A DNA stretch of 64,000 nt from Cellulosimicrobium marinum (GTDB lineage: Bacteria > Actinomycetota > Actinomycetes > Actinomycetales > Cellulomonadaceae): NCBI RefSeq assembly GCF_020551945.1, contig NZ_JAJBZH010000004.1:1-64000 (forward strand), read 5' to 3'. This document shows positions 39,366 through 48,847 of this stretch, piece by piece (the first letter of the stretch is position 1; each line of letters opens with the position of its first letter). The translations under genes and the position numbers were made by a program. Under the pieces are notes generated by a model. That model did no database searches. It was not told where the DNA came from and was given only the letters and a program-made list of their open reading frames with translations.

Positions 39366-39371
39366 TAGCGT
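39366..39371 (+). promoter_or_regulatory. -10 box (TAGCGT) of ispD
   Basis: TAGCGT abuts a GTG at 39372 and ends 6 bases before the GTG at 39378. The spacing seen at other genes selects 39378 as the start. Confidence 0.55.
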
Positions 39372-39377
39372 GTGGCC

Positions 39378-40163
39378 GTGCCGACTCTCGCCGTCCTCAC
39401 CGCCGCCGGATCCGGGACCCGCCTCGGGCTGGACGTCCCCAAGGCGCTCGCCGAGCTCGACGGTCTCCCGCTCGTGGTGCACGCCGCCCGGCGGCTGTGC
39501 GCCTCCGGCGTCGTCGACCTCGTGGTCGTGACGTCCCCGCCGGGGGTGGAGGCGCACGTGACGGCACTGCTCGCCGCCGACCCGGGGGTCGACCGGCCGG
39601 TCCGGGTCGTCACCGGGGCCGGCACGCGTCAGGCGTCGGTCGCGGCCGGTCTCGCGTCGGGCCTCGCGGACCACCTCGTGGCCGACGGGACCCTGCCCGG
39701 TCCCGTCGACGTCGTCCTCGTGCACGACGCCGCGCGCCCCCTCGCGCCGCCGTCCCTCGTGGAGCGCGTGGTGCGGGCCGTGCGGGCGGGGCACGGCGCC
39801 GTCGTGCCGGGACTTCCCGTGACGGACACGATCAAGCGCGTCGCGCCCCCCGCGCCCGACGACCCGACCGCCGGAGGGTCGGCCGGGGCGCCGGCCGTGG
39901 AGCCGGTCGTGGCGACGGTCGACCGGTCGGTGCTGCGAGCGGTCCAGACCCCGCAGGGCTTCGACCGTGCCCTCCTCGAGCGTGCGCACGCCGCGGCGGC
40001 GCACCGCTCGGACGACGAGGCGGTCGCCGCGACCGACGACGCGGGCCTCGTCGAGGACCTCGGCCACCCGGTCCACGTGGTCGCCGGGGACGCCGCCGCC
40101 GCCAAGATCACCACCCGCCGCGACCTCGTCGTCGCGGGCCTCACCCTGGAGGAGCCACGATGA
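39378..40163 (+). CDS. ispD: 2-C-methyl-D-erythritol 4-phosphate cytidylyltransferase
   Basis: Third step of the MEP isoprenoid pathway (MEP plus CTP to CDP-ME). 261 residues from GTG 39378. [16 protein letters not shown] is the CTP-binding loop, [19 protein letters not shown] is the family signature, and [14 protein letters not shown] follows. A Pro/Ala-rich insert of about 15 residues lies after DTIKRV. The stop overlaps the ispF ATG. Confidence 0.95.
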   Translation: MPTLAVLTAAGSGTRLGLDVPKALAELDGLPLVVHAARRLCASGVVDLVVVTSPPGVEAHVTALLAADPGVDRPVRVVTGAGTRQASVAAGLASGLADHLVADGTLPGPVDVVLVHDAARPLAPPSLVERVVRAVRAGHGAVVPGLPVTDTIKRVAPPAPDDPTAGGSAGAPAVEPVVATVDRSVLRAVQTPQGFDRALLERAHAAAAHRSDDEAVAATDDAGLVEDLGHPVHVVAGDAAAAKITTRRDLVVAGLTLEEPR

Positions 40164-40993
40164 CGGACCTGCCGAGCGCCGGCGCGGCGCTGCCGCGCAC
40201 AGGGGTGGGTGTGGACGTGCACGCGTTCGCCCCGGAGGGCGAGGAGCGCGCGCTGTGGCTCGGCGGCCTGCACTGGCCGGGGGAGCGCGGCCTGGCCGGG
40301 CACTCGGACGCCGACGTCGCGGCGCACGCGGCCGCCGACGCCCTGTTCTCCGCGAGCGGGCTCGGCGACCTCGGGTCGAACTTCGGGACGAGCGCGCCGG
40401 AGTGGGCGGGCGCGAGCGGGGCGAGCCTGCTCGCGGAGGCCGCGCGCCGCGTCCGGGCGGCGGGGTTCGAGATCGGGAACGTCGCGGTCCAGGTGATCGG
40501 GAACCGGCCGCGCGTCGGGTCCCGGCGCGCGGAGGCCGAGTCGGCGCTGAGCGCGGCGGCAGGTGCGCCGGTGACCCTCACCGCCACGACGACGGACGGC
40601 CTCGGCCTGACGGGCCGTGGCGAGGGCGTCGCCGCCGTCGCGACGGCGCTGGTCGTCGCGGTCAGCCCGCAGGGCGGACCGCGGGCTCGACGACCGCGCT
40701 CGCGAGGACGTCGGCCGCCTGCGCCGCCCCCTCCTCGTCGTCGACCGCCGCGGAGGCCGTCAGGTGCACGACCCAGGCGTCGTCGCCGACCGACGACCCG
40801 ACGAGCACGATCTCCTGCGCGACGGGCTCCCCGTCGACGTCGACCGTCCCGGAGAGGCGGTACGCGGGGACGTCGCCGACGGTCGTGGGCCCCTGCCCGG
40901 CCGCGTCCGGGGTCCAGCCACCGAGCCCGTCGAGGTAGTCCAGGGTGTCCGCGGCCTCGTCCTCGAGCGAGGCGGTCGTCGGCTCGCCCGTGA
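40160..40993 (+). CDS. ispF: 2-C-methyl-D-erythritol 2,4-cyclodiphosphate synthase with abnormal C-terminal extension
   Basis: Converts CDP-ME2P to the cyclic diphosphate in the MEP pathway. The first ~170 residues are a complete Isp[10 protein letters not shown] with the metal ligands Asp and His, [18 protein letters not shown] and [23 protein letters not shown]. No stop occurs where the family ends (about 40670). The frame continues for about 107 residues rich in Arg and Pro, antisense to the lipoprotein gene, until 40993. Either the protein really has this tail or the native stop was lost, possibly when the downstream block was inserted. Confidence 0.9.
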   Translation: MTDLPSAGAALPRTGVGVDVHAFAPEGEERALWLGGLHWPGERGLAGHSDADVAAHAAADALFSASGLGDLGSNFGTSAPEWAGASGASLLAEAARRVRAAGFEIGNVAVQVIGNRPRVGSRRAEAESALSAAAGAPVTLTATTTDGLGLTGRGEGVAAVATALVVAVSPQGGPRARRPRSRGRRPPAPPPPRRRPPRRPSGARPRRRRRPTTRRARSPARRAPRRRRPSRRGGTRGRRRRSWAPARPRPGSSHRARRGSPGCPRPRPRARRSSARP

Positions 40994-41252
40994 CAGACAC
41001 GTTCGCGCGGAACGCCGAGGAGGAGTCCTCCTCCGCGGCGGCGCGGACGAACGACGTGCCGTCCTGCGTGCCGGGCGACCAGCCTGCCGGCACGGTGATC
41101 GTCACCGGGACGCCCGGGACGTCGTACGCCTCCGGCGTCGCGGGGTCGTCCGTGGTCGTCCCCGTCGCGCACCCGGCGGTGGCGAGCACCCCGAGGAGGG
41201 CGGTCGCGGCCGCGGCGCGGGTCGCGGAGGTCGTCCGGGGTGGGAGGCGCAC
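40662..41252 (-). CDS. secreted lipoprotein, possibly LpqN-like
   Basis: 196 residues from GTG 41252 with a GGAG site. The signal peptide ends in a lipobox (GVLATAGC, Cys near 24). The mature part contains [11 protein letters not shown] and ANVSVTGEP, resembling mycobacterial LpqN/LpqT-type lipoproteins, a loose match. Its last codons overlap the 3' extension of the ispF frame tail to tail. It is divergent from the TetR gene. A longer in-frame start would run through the TetR gene and is rejected. Confidence 0.75.
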   Translation of the reverse strand: MRLPPRTTSATRAAAATALLGVLATAGCATGTTTDDPATPEAYDVPGVPVTITVPAGWSPGTQDGTSFVRAAAEEDSSSAFRANVSVTGEPTTASLEDEAADTLDYLDGLGGWTPDAAGQGPTTVGDVPAYRLSGTVDVDGEPVAQEIVLVGSSVGDDAWVVHLTASAAVDDEEGAAQAADVLASAVVEPAVRPAG

Positions 41253-41347
41253 GGGGCTCCGTTCGTCGTCGGTGGCCTGGTGAACGGGCGGGACGCGTCG
41301 CCCCGACCGGGGTGCGCGCCCCGAGTGCCGGGCGCGTCGGTGCCCCC

Positions 41348-41353
41348 TAGTAT
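41348..41353 (+). promoter_or_regulatory. -10 box (TAGTAT) upstream of the TetR gene
   Basis: A near-consensus TAGTAT lies in the 162-base divergent gap between the lipoprotein and TetR genes. The region around 41341-41415 is unusually AT-rich for this genome. Confidence 0.45.
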
Positions 41354-41414
41354 CGCTGTGAGCGCACCGATGTGTTTGACTTTCCCAGAGCACGACACAT
41401 GGGATGAATCGCAC

Positions 41415-42053
41415 ATGAACCGAATGTCCGTCGAGGAACGCCGGGCCCAGCTCGTGGACGCCGCGATGACCATCGCGGTCCGCGAGGGGGTCGAGGCGGT
41501 CACGATCCGGGGGGTCGCCGCCGAGGCGGGCGTCTCGCTCGGGGTGGTCCACTACTGCTTCGAGGACAAGGACGAGCTGCTCCAGGCGATGGGCAACAGC
41601 CTGGCGCTCGTCGCGTCGGAGCCGGTCCGCGCCGCGCTCGACGTCGAGGGGGACGTCGTCGAGCTCGCGCACGCCGCGGCCGACGGGCTGTGGACCGGGC
41701 TGACGCCGCGCCGGCACATGCGGCTCCTCACGTTCGAGTTCGCGACCGCCGGGGTGCGCAGCCGGGCGCTGCGGTCCGTCGCGCACACCCACCTCGAGCA
41801 GACGTGGGCGATGACGCGCGGCTTCCTCGAGGGCGTCGCGGAGCGCGGGGACGTCACCTACACGACCGACATCGCGTTCCTGTCGCGCATCGTCGCGGGC
41901 TACATCGACGGGATCGAGATCGCGTGGCTCGTGGAGCAGGACGACGAGACCGCGATCCGCAGCTTCCACGCCCTGGCCGAGTACGTGCTGTCGCTCATGG
42001 TCCGTGCCGACGGCACACCGGTCCGGCCGGACGGTCCCGCACCCCTGCCCTGA
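41415..42053 (+). CDS. TetR/AcrR family transcriptional regulator
   Basis: 212 residues from ATG 41415. The N-terminal helix-turn-helix (VTIRGVAAEAGVSLGVVHYCFEDKDELLQA) is classic TetR. The C-terminal ligand domain is BetI/AcrR-like. In-frame ATGs at 41424 and 41400-41401 are near alternatives, and a GTG at 41358, four bases after a TAGTAT box, would add 19 residues. It probably controls the adjacent lipoprotein or the following enzyme genes, which is untested. Confidence 0.88.
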   Translation: MNRMSVEERRAQLVDAAMTIAVREGVEAVTIRGVAAEAGVSLGVVHYCFEDKDELLQAMGNSLALVASEPVRAALDVEGDVVELAHAAADGLWTGLTPRRHMRLLTFEFATAGVRSRALRSVAHTHLEQTWAMTRGFLEGVAERGDVTYTTDIAFLSRIVAGYIDGIEIAWLVEQDDETAIRSFHALAEYVLSLMVRADGTPVRPDGPAPLP

Positions 42054-42054
42054 C

Positions 42055-42070
42055 CCGGGCGGACGCCCGG
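42055..42070. terminator. small hairpin between TetR gene and lactone oxidase
   Basis: CCGGGC-GGAC-GCCCGG, a 6-bp perfect stem, follows the TetR stop in the gap between convergent genes. Confidence 0.35.
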
Positions 42071-42111
42071 CGGGCCGACGGCCCCGGCGGGGGACAGGAC
42101 GGGGTCCGAGG

Positions 42112-43509
42112 TCAGCGCGCCTCGGGCCCCGGCGCCGTCCCGAGCACGCGGTCCACGTAGTCGTTCGCGAACACGCCCTGCGGGTCGACCGCGTCGCGGA
42201 CCGCGACGAACGCGTCGAACCGCGGGTAGAGCTCGCGCAGGCGGGCGGCGTCGAGGCCGTGGAGCTTGCCCCAGTGGGGGCGGCCGCCGACCTCCGCGAC
42301 GATCGCCTCGACCGCGTCGAAGTAGCGCCGGTGGTCGAGCCGCGCGTACTGGTGCACGGCGACGTACGCGGTGGGGCGCCCGTGCGCGGTCGACAGCCAC
42401 ACGTCGTCGGCGGCGGCGAAGCGCACCTCGACGGGGAACGGGACGTGCTCGCCCGACGTCTCGAGCCAGGCGTCGATCGCGGTGAGCACGTCGACGAGGT
42501 GCTCGCGGGGCACCGCGTACTCCATCTCGCGGAACCGCACGCGCCGGGACGTGACGAACACCTGGTGCGACGGCGCGACGTACGTGCGCGGCGCGAGGGC
42601 GCGGGCGGAGACGGCGTTGAGGCGGGGCGTGGCGCGGGGCACCGCGGTGGCGATGCGGTTGACGAGCTCGAACGCGCCGTTCGACAGGAGCTCCTCGTCG
42701 AGCCACGTGCGGGCGCGTGCGACGGCGCCCGGCCCGGCGGTGCGCAGCCGGTCGAGCTCCGCGGCCTCCTCGTCGGGCGTCAGGCGGTTGTTCCGCTTCG
42801 TCAGGGCGCGGCGCGTGTGCGGGAACCAGTAGAACTCGACGTGGTCGTTGCCCCCGACGAGCCCGTCGGGGTCGTCGTCCGCGGCGGCGAGGCCGTCGAG
42901 GACGCGGTCGAGGGGCCACGGCTCCTCCTGGGCGCGCAGGAGGAACGCCGGCACGACCTCCAGCGTCACGGCGGACAGCACGCCCGTCGTGCCGAGCCCC
43001 AGCCGGCTCGCCTCGAACAGGTCCGGGTCCTGCGTCGGTGAGGCCTCGCGCACCTGCCCGTCCGCGCCGACGACGCGCACGCCGCGCACCTGCGTCGCGA
43101 GACCGCCGAGCCGTGCCCCCGTGCCGTGCGTCCCGGTGGAGATCGCGCCGGCGACGGACTGCCGGTCGATGTCCCCGAGGTTGCGCATCGCCAGCCCGGC
43201 CGCGTCGAGCGCCGCGTTGAGCCGGTGGAGGCGGATCCCGGCGCCGACGGTGACGTGCAGGGCGTCGCCCTCGCGGCCGATCCGCTCGACGAGGCTCACC
43301 CGGTCGAGGTCGAGCAGGAGCCCGTCGGTGACGGCCGCCGGGGTGAACGAGTGCCCGGCGCCGACCGCGCGCACGCGCAGGCCGTCTCCCGCGGCGCGGG
43401 CGACGTGCGCGGCGAGGTCCGCCTCGTCGTGCGGGCTGGCCCGACGGCGCGGCGTCGCCGTCGCGGTGCGGGCCCAGTTGGTCCAGGGGAGGGTGGCGTC
43501 GCTGCTCAC
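42112..43509 (-). CDS. FAD-linked sugar-1,4-lactone oxidase / alditol oxidase family
   Basis: 465 residues from GTG 43509. The N-terminal FAD_binding_4 domain shows [17 protein letters not shown] (the His is the usual flavin attachment site) and [17 protein letters not shown]. The C-terminal D-arabinono-1,4-lactone oxidase domain ends with [15 protein letters not shown]. It oxidises a sugar lactone or alditol using oxygen. The physiological substrate is unknown. It is divergent from the PLP enzyme gene across only 49 bases. This pairing is recurrent in actinobacteria and suggests a shared pathway. Confidence 0.88.
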   Translation of the reverse strand: MSSDATLPWTNWARTATATPRRRASPHDEADLAAHVARAAGDGLRVRAVGAGHSFTPAAVTDGLLLDLDRVSLVERIGREGDALHVTVGAGIRLHRLNAALDAAGLAMRNLGDIDRQSVAGAISTGTHGTGARLGGLATQVRGVRVVGADGQVREASPTQDPDLFEASRLGLGTTGVLSAVTLEVVPAFLLRAQEEPWPLDRVLDGLAAADDDPDGLVGGNDHVEFYWFPHTRRALTKRNNRLTPDEEAAELDRLRTAGPGAVARARTWLDEELLSNGAFELVNRIATAVPRATPRLNAVSARALAPRTYVAPSHQVFVTSRRVRFREMEYAVPREHLVDVLTAIDAWLETSGEHVPFPVEVRFAAADDVWLSTAHGRPTAYVAVHQYARLDHRRYFDAVEAIVAEVGGRPHWGKLHGLDAARLRELYPRFDAFVAVRDAVDPQGVFANDYVDRVLGTAPGPEAR

Positions 43510-43546
43510 AGCCCGTACCCTCTCACGCGCCGGCGGCCCGGTGCCG

Positions 43547-43552
43547 TACGTT
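43547..43552 (+). promoter_or_regulatory. -10 box (TACGTT) of the PLP deaminase/aldolase gene
   Basis: TACGTT ends 6 bases before ATG 43559. Confidence 0.45.
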
Positions 43553-43558
43553 TCTCCC

Positions 43559-44842
43559 ATGGTGGTGGGCGGTGTGCTGCGCGCGGAGGGGGGCCGCGCG
43601 GACGGCGCGGACGGCGGCGCGCAGGACCCGACCGGGCGGGGCGTCCCCGCGTCGCTGCTGGACCGCCTCGCGCGGGCGACGGAGCGGCTCGACGGGCCGC
43701 TCGCCGTCGTCGACCTCGACCGGTTCGACGCGAACGCCGACGAGCTCCTCGCGCGGTCGGGAGGCGTACCCGTGCGGCTCGCCTCGAAGTCCGTGCGCGC
43801 GCGTGCCCTCGCCGACCGCGCGCTCCGCCGCGGGTTCCGCGGCGTCATGGCGTTCTCCCTGCGCGAGGCGCTGTGGCTCGTCGAGCACGGCGTGCGCGAC
43901 GTGCTCGTGGCGTACCCGACCGTCGACCGCGGGGCCCTCGCCGCGCTGGCCCGCGACGAGGTCGCGCGCCGCGAGACCACCCTCATGGTGGACGACGCCG
44001 CGCACCTCGCCCTCGTGCGGGACGCGCTCGCCACCGCGGGTCACGACGACGGCAGGGCACCCGTCCGGCTGTGCCTCGACGTCGACGCGTCGCTGCGCGT
44101 CGCGCTCGGCCCCCTGGGCGTCCACCTCGGTACGCGCCGCTCGCCCGTGCACACCCCGCGCGACGCCGCCGCCCTGGCCGCCCGGGTCGCGGCCGAGCCC
44201 GGGACGCACCTGCGGGGCGTGATGTTCTACGAGGCGCAGGTCGCCGGGCTGCCCGACACGAGCCCGATGGTCCGGCTCGTCAAGCGAGCCTCCGTCGCGG
44301 ACCTCGCCACGCGGCGGGGCGAGGTCGTGGAGGCGGTGCGCGGCGCCGTCGGGCACGACCTCGAGCTCGTGAACTCCGGCGGGACGGGATCGCTCGAGAC
44401 GTCCTCCGCGGACCCCGTCGTCACGGAGGTGACCGCGGGGTCCGGGCTGTTCGTCCCCGGCCTCTTCGACGCCTACCGCGCGTTCCGGCCGCGCCCGTCG
44501 GCCTTCTTCGGGCTCGACGTCGTGCGTGTCCCCGCACCGGGGTGGGCGACGGCGTTCAGCGGCGGGTACGTCGCGTCCGGGCCGGCGTCGTCCACGCGCC
44601 TGCCCGTCGTCGCGACGCCCGGCTGGTCCCTCACCGGCCGCGAGGGGGCGGGCGAGGTGCAGACCCCGCTGCGCCGCACCGGGCGGCGCGCCGCCGAGCT
44701 CGACGTGGGCGACCGCGTGTGGTTCCGCCACGCGAAGGCGGGGGAGATGATGGAGCGCTTCGACGAGGTGCACCTCGTCCGCGGCGACGAGGTCGTCGAC
44801 GTCGTCCCCACGTACCGGGGCGAGGGCCGCGCGTTCGGCTGA
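43559..44842 (+). CDS. PLP-dependent amino acid deaminase/aldolase (alanine racemase N-terminal fold)
   Basis: 427 residues. The fold type III N-terminal barrel ([22 protein letters not shown]) has the PLP lysine in [20 protein letters not shown] binds phosphate, and a C-terminal beta domain carries [14 protein letters not shown]. This matches proteins named amino acid deaminase/aldolase, related to D-threonine aldolase and D-serine dehydratase. The substrate is not known. The next gene, cysS, has its own promoter. Confidence 0.85.
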   Translation: MVVGGVLRAEGGRADGADGGAQDPTGRGVPASLLDRLARATERLDGPLAVVDLDRFDANADELLARSGGVPVRLASKSVRARALADRALRRGFRGVMAFSLREALWLVEHGVRDVLVAYPTVDRGALAALARDEVARRETTLMVDDAAHLALVRDALATAGHDDGRAPVRLCLDVDASLRVALGPLGVHLGTRRSPVHTPRDAAALAARVAAEPGTHLRGVMFYEAQVAGLPDTSPMVRLVKRASVADLATRRGEVVEAVRGAVGHDLELVNSGGTGSLETSSADPVVTEVTAGSGLFVPGLFDAYRAFRPRPSAFFGLDVVRVPAPGWATAFSGGYVASGPASSTRLPVVATPGWSLTGREGAGEVQTPLRRTGRRAAELDVGDRVWFRHAKAGEMMERFDEVHLVRGDEVVDVVPTYRGEGRAFG

Positions 44843-44882
44843 CCCGGACCGGACGGGTTCCGCCCGGGACGAGCCCTCCCGG

Positions 44883-44888
44883 TACCCT
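44883..44888 (+). promoter_or_regulatory. -10 box (TACCCT) of cysS
   Basis: TACCCT ends 7 bases before GTG 44896. Confidence 0.5.
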
Positions 44889-44895
44889 TGCGGAC

Positions 44896-46323
44896 GTGAC
44901 CCTTCGCCTGTTCGACACCGCCACGCGGGACGTGCGCGACTTCGTCCCCCGGACGCCGGGCGAGGTTGGCATCTACCTGTGCGGCGCGACCGTCCAGGCG
45001 GCACCCCACATCGGTCACATGCGCTCCGCCGTCGCGTTCGACGTCCTCGTGCGCTGGCTGCGCCGCAGCGGGTCCCGCGTCACCCTCATCCGCAACGTCA
45101 CGGACGTCGACGACAAGATCCTCGCCAAGTCGGCCTCGGCCGGCGAGCCCTGGTGGGCGTGGGCCGCGACGTACGAGCGCGCGTTCAGCGCCGCGTACGA
45201 CGCGCTCGGCGTCCTGCCCCCGACGTACGAGCCGCGCGCGACCGGGCACGTCACCGACATGGTGGGACTCATGGAGCGCCTCGTGGAGCGCGGGCACGCG
45301 TACACGACCGGCCCCGGCGACGTCTGGTTCGACGTGCGCTCCTGGCCCGAGTACGGCTCCCTCACCAACCAGCGCCTCGAGGACCTCAACCCCGTCCCCG
45401 ACGACGTGCCCGCCGACGCGCGGGAGGCCGCCGCCAAGCGCGACCCGCGCGACTTCGCGCTGTGGAAGGCGCCGAAGCCCGACGAGCCCGCGACCGCGTC
45501 CTGGGACACGCCGTTCGGCCGGGGGCGGCCGGGCTGGCACCTCGAGTGCTCCGCCATGGCACGCCGCTACCTCGGCGACACGTTCGACATCCACGGCGGC
45601 GGGCTGGACCTGCGCTTCCCGCACCACGAGAACGAGCAGGCGCAGTCGCACGCCGCAGGGTACGGGTTCGCCCGGCACTGGCTGCACAGCGCCTGGGTGA
45701 CGCAGGGCGGCGCGAAGATGAGCAAGTCGCTCGGCAACGGCCTGCTCGTGCGCGAGGTCCTCGCCACGACCAAGCCCGTCGTCCTGCGCTACGCGCTCGC
45801 GTCCGTCCAGTACCGGTCGATGCTCGAGTGGACGCCCGCCACAGTCACCGAGGCGCAGACCACGTGGGAACGGCTGTCCGGCTTCGTCGAGCGCGCCACC
45901 GAACGGGTCGGGGAGGTTGACGTCGACGACGTCGAGCTGCCCACCGCGTTCGTCGCCGCCATGGACGACGACCTCAACGTGCCCGCGGCGCTCGCGGTGG
46001 TGCACGAGCACCTGCGCGCCGGGAACTCCGCGCTCGCGGACCGTACCGCCGCGGCGGACGTCGTCGCGCGGCACCACCTCGTCGCGCTGCGGGCGATGCT
46101 CGACGTGCTCGGCCTCGACCCGGGCGACCCGCGCTGGGCCGACTCCGGGGACTCGCGCTACGCGGCGGCGCTCGACGCGGTCGTCGCCGCCGAGCTCGCG
46201 GCCCGTGCCGAGGCCCGCGCCGCACGCGACTTCGCCACCGCGGACGCGATCCGCGACCGGCTCGTCGCGGCGGGCGTCGTCGTCGAGGACTCCGCGGACG
46301 GCGCGCGGTGGAGCCTCGCCTGA
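44896..46323 (+). CDS. cysS: cysteinyl-tRNA synthetase
   Basis: 475 residues, class [18 protein letters not shown] contains the HIGH motif and the first zinc Cys. [15 protein letters not shown] and [14 protein letters not shown] supply the other zinc ligands, and KMSKSLGN is the catalytic loop. It is a full-length CysS rather than the truncated MshC ligase of mycothiol synthesis, because the anticodon-binding C-terminal region is present. Confidence 0.96.
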   Translation: MTLRLFDTATRDVRDFVPRTPGEVGIYLCGATVQAAPHIGHMRSAVAFDVLVRWLRRSGSRVTLIRNVTDVDDKILAKSASAGEPWWAWAATYERAFSAAYDALGVLPPTYEPRATGHVTDMVGLMERLVERGHAYTTGPGDVWFDVRSWPEYGSLTNQRLEDLNPVPDDVPADAREAAAKRDPRDFALWKAPKPDEPATASWDTPFGRGRPGWHLECSAMARRYLGDTFDIHGGGLDLRFPHHENEQAQSHAAGYGFARHWLHSAWVTQGGAKMSKSLGNGLLVREVLATTKPVVLRYALASVQYRSMLEWTPATVTEAQTTWERLSGFVERATERVGEVDVDDVELPTAFVAAMDDDLNVPAALAVVHEHLRAGNSALADRTAAADVVARHHLVALRAMLDVLGLDPGDPRWADSGDSRYAAALDAVVAAELAARAEARAARDFATADAIRDRLVAAGVVVEDSADGARWSLA

Positions 46324-46352
46324 CGGAGCATGGCCTGAGGCGTCCCGACGCC

Positions 46353-46376
46353 AGCGGCACGGCACGCGGTGCCGCT
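46353..46376 (+). terminator. hairpin between cysS and rlmB
   Basis: An 8-bp stem (46353-46360 with 46369-46376) with an 8-base loop follows cysS by about 30 bases. It is a terminator or attenuator candidate. Confidence 0.45.
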
Positions 46377-46425
46377 GCCGCCCCCGACCGACCTGACCGA
46401 CCGACACGACACGACGGGTAGACCC

Positions 46426-47421
46426 ATGGCTGGCAACTCACAACGACGCGGCGCGACCCGCAAGGCCGGGAGCAAGAAGGGCGCGACCGTCGGCTCCGGC
46501 GGCCAGCGCCGCAAGGGCCTGGAGGGGCGCGGGCCCACGCCGAAGGCCGAGGACCGCGTGTACCACGCGGCCCACAAGCGCAAGGCCGCGGCCGAGAAGA
46601 AGGCCGCCGGCCAGCGACCGGGCGCCGCGCGCACCGGGCGTGCGGGCACGTCCGGGCCGAAGGGCCGCGGTTCCGCGCAGGAGATCGTCGCGGGGCGCAA
46701 CTCCGTGCTCGAGGCGCTGCGCGCCCGCATCCCCGTGGAGGCGGTCTACCTGTTCTCCCGGCTCGACGCGGACGACCGCACGCGGGAGATCCTCGACATC
46801 GTCTCCGGGCGCGGCTACGACCTCCTCGAGGTGGGCAAGCCCGAGCTCGACCGGATCACCGACGGCGCCGTCCACCAGGGCGTCGCGCTCAAGGTGCCGC
46901 CGTACGAGTACGCCGACGTGGACGACCTGCTCGACGCCGCCGCCGCGAGCGACCGCCCGCCGCTCGTCGTCGCGCTCGACGGCGTGACCGACCCCCGCAA
47001 CCTCGGGGCGGTGCTCCGCTCGGCGGGCGCGTTCGGCGCGCACGGCGTGCTCGTCCCCGAGCGCCGGGCCGCGGGCGTCACGGCGTCGGCGTGGAAGGTC
47101 TCCGCCGGCGCCGCCGCGCGCGTGCCCGTCGCCCGCGCGACGAACCTCGTGCGCGCGCTCGGCGAGCTGAAGAAGGCCGGCTGCTTCGTCGTCGGGCTCG
47201 ACGCGGGCGGGGACACCGCGATCGGCGACCTCCAGCTCGCGACCGAGCCGCTCGTCCTCGTCGCCGGGTCCGAGGGCAAGGGCCTGTCGCGGCTCGTGCG
47301 CGAGGCGTGCGACGTCGTCGCGTCCATCCCCATCGGCTCCGACACCGAGTCGCTCAACGCCGCCGTCGCCACCGGGATCTCGCTGTACGAGATCGCCCGC
47401 CTGCGCGCCACCGACGTCTGA
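46426..47421 (+). CDS. rlmB: 23S rRNA (guanosine2251-2'-O)-methyltransferase / TrmH family
   Basis: 331 residues. A basic, Gly/Lys-rich N-terminal extension (1-85) precedes the SpoU substrate-binding domain (GRNSVLEALRARIPVEAVYL). The knotted catalytic domain shows motif 1 ALDGVTDPRNLGAVLRSAGAFG, motif 2 LVAGSEGKGLSRLV and motif 3 IPIGSDTESLNAAVATGISLYEI. It sits after cysS, as in mycobacteria. Confidence 0.94.
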   Translation: MAGNSQRRGATRKAGSKKGATVGSGGQRRKGLEGRGPTPKAEDRVYHAAHKRKAAAEKKAAGQRPGAARTGRAGTSGPKGRGSAQEIVAGRNSVLEALRARIPVEAVYLFSRLDADDRTREILDIVSGRGYDLLEVGKPELDRITDGAVHQGVALKVPPYEYADVDDLLDAAAASDRPPLVVALDGVTDPRNLGAVLRSAGAFGAHGVLVPERRAAGVTASAWKVSAGAAARVPVARATNLVRALGELKKAGCFVVGLDAGGDTAIGDLQLATEPLVLVAGSEGKGLSRLVREACDVVASIPIGSDTESLNAAVATGISLYEIARLRATDV

Positions 47422-47432
47422 CCCTGCCGACC

Positions 47433-47474
47433 TGTCAGCACCCCCTCGGCCTCCGGGTCGACGGGGTGCTGACA
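47433..47474. terminator. terminator of rlmB / DUF4032 gene
   Basis: A perfect 12-bp stem (47433-47444 with 47463-47474) with an 18-base loop lies between the convergent genes. Confidence 0.7.
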
Positions 47475-47493
47475 CGTGCGGGACGGCGACGCG

Positions 47494-48759
47494 TCAGCCG
47501 AAGAGCTCCGGGTCCTTCTCGCCCGGCGCGAGCCCCAGGACCGACTTCTCGTCGGGGCGGTGCCGCAGCACGTTCTCCACGTACGACCGCGTCGCCTCCG
47601 GCATCGGCACGTCGCGCCCGGCCTGCTCGGAGACGTACCACCGGTGGTCGAGGATCTCGTGGAACAGCTGCGCGGGCTCCAGCTTGCGGCGCAGGTTCCG
47701 GGGCACGGCCTGGATCGTCGGCTCGAACACCCCGCTGAGCCAGTCGTGCGCGACGAACTCCTCGTCGTCGTTCTGCCGGTCCGCCGCCGCCCGGAACGAG
47801 TCCAGGTCGTTGAGGAGGCGCCTGGCCTGGTTCTCCTGCACGTCCAGGCCCGTGAGCCGCAGCAGACGTCGCGAGTGGTGTCCGGCGTCCACGACCTTCG
47901 GCTGGATCTGGACCGACGTGCCCCCGATGTCCGTGGTGATGGCGAGCTCGCCGACGTCGAACCCCAGGCTGTTCAGACGCTCGATCCGCGCCGCGACCCG
48001 CCACCGCTCGTCCGCGTCGAACGACTCCGAGAACGTCAGCGCCTCCCACAGCTCCGTGTACCGCGCGACGAGCGCGTCGCCGATCGCGACCTCGTCGACG
48101 TCCTCGTCCAGCAGCTCGCCCGCCGCCAGGTCCATGAGCTCGCCGATGATGTTGGTCCGGGCGAGGTCGACGTCGTACGACCGCTGACCCGGCGACAGCT
48201 CCCGGTGCAGGTCGCCGGTCTCCGCGTCGACGAGGTAGGCCGCGAAGGTCTCCGCGTCGCGCCGGAACAACGTGTTCGACAACGACACGTCGCCCCAGTA
48301 GAAGCCGACGAGGTGCAGCCGCACGAGCAGCACGGCGAGCGCGTCGATGAGCCGCGTGGCCGTGTCGGGGCGCAGCGCCTGGCTGTACAGCGCACGGTAG
48401 GGGAGGGAGAACTGCAGGTGCTCCGTGATGAGCACGGCCTCCAGGGGCTCGCCCTGCGGGTCCGTGCGGCCCGTGATCACCCCCACCGGGACGACGCTCG
48501 GCACCTCCAGCCGCCGGAGCTGGCGCAGCAGCTCGTACTCGCGGTACGCGACGCTCTCGCCGATCTCCTTGATCGCGATGACGCGTCCCGACAGCCGCAC
48601 GAACCGCACGATGTGCCGGGAGATGCCTCGCGGCAGCGCGGCGAGCGTCTCCGCCGGCCAGTCCTCCAGGGGGACGTCCCAGGGGAGGTCGAGGAGCGCA
48701 GGGTCGGGGGCCGACGCCGTGATCTGCAGGTTGTGGACCGTCACCGCTTCATTGTCCAC
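47494..48759 (-). CDS. DUF4032 protein with kinase-like N-terminal fold
   Basis: 421 residues from ATG 48759; GTG codons 5 and 7 residues later are alternatives. The N-terminal half resembles a minimal protein/LPS-kinase fold: RVIAIKEIGES could supply the ATP-binding Lys and GFYWGDVSLSNTLF looks like a catalytic loop (D...N). AAYLVDAETG is a possible metal-binding Asp. The C-terminal half is the DUF4032 domain. It is an actinobacterial family of unknown function. In this window it lies near a MsiK/UgpC-type sugar ABC ATPase. The kinase reading is an inference from motifs. Confidence 0.82.
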   Translation of the reverse strand: MDNEAVTVHNLQITASAPDPALLDLPWDVPLEDWPAETLAALPRGISRHIVRFVRLSGRVIAIKEIGESVAYREYELLRQLRRLEVPSVVPVGVITGRTDPQGEPLEAVLITEHLQFSLPYRALYSQALRPDTATRLIDALAVLLVRLHLVGFYWGDVSLSNTLFRRDAETFAAYLVDAETGDLHRELSPGQRSYDVDLARTNIIGELMDLAAGELLDEDVDEVAIGDALVARYTELWEALTFSESFDADERWRVAARIERLNSLGFDVGELAITTDIGGTSVQIQPKVVDAGHHSRRLLRLTGLDVQENQARRLLNDLDSFRAAADRQNDDEEFVAHDWLSGVFEPTIQAVPRNLRRKLEPAQLFHEILDHRWYVSEQAGRDVPMPEATRSYVENVLRHRPDEKSVLGLAPGEKDPELFG

Positions 48760-48775
48760 GGTCCGGGGACACCGA

Positions 48776-48808
48776 CGCCCGCCGGCCTCGGGGAGAGGCC
48801 GGCGGGCG
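48776..48808 (-). terminator. terminator of the discoidin-domain isomerase gene
   Basis: A perfect 14-bp stem (48776-48789 with 48795-48808) with a 5-base loop lies 40 bases after the stop codon on the minus strand. Confidence 0.75.
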
Positions 48809-48847
48809 CGGGGCGAACCGTCCCTGGCCGGGCGGCCCGGTGCCGGG

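Noticed and set aside
41253-41969. Long upstream extension of the minus-strand lipoprotein frame through the TetR gene
   Set aside because: The signal peptide and ribosome site place the start at 41252. The extension is antisense to the TetR coding sequence.
44896-46323. MshC (cysteine ligase of mycothiol synthesis) instead of cysS
   Set aside because: The protein is full length with the C-terminal anticodon-binding region and sits next to rlmB, which fits cysteinyl-tRNA synthetase.
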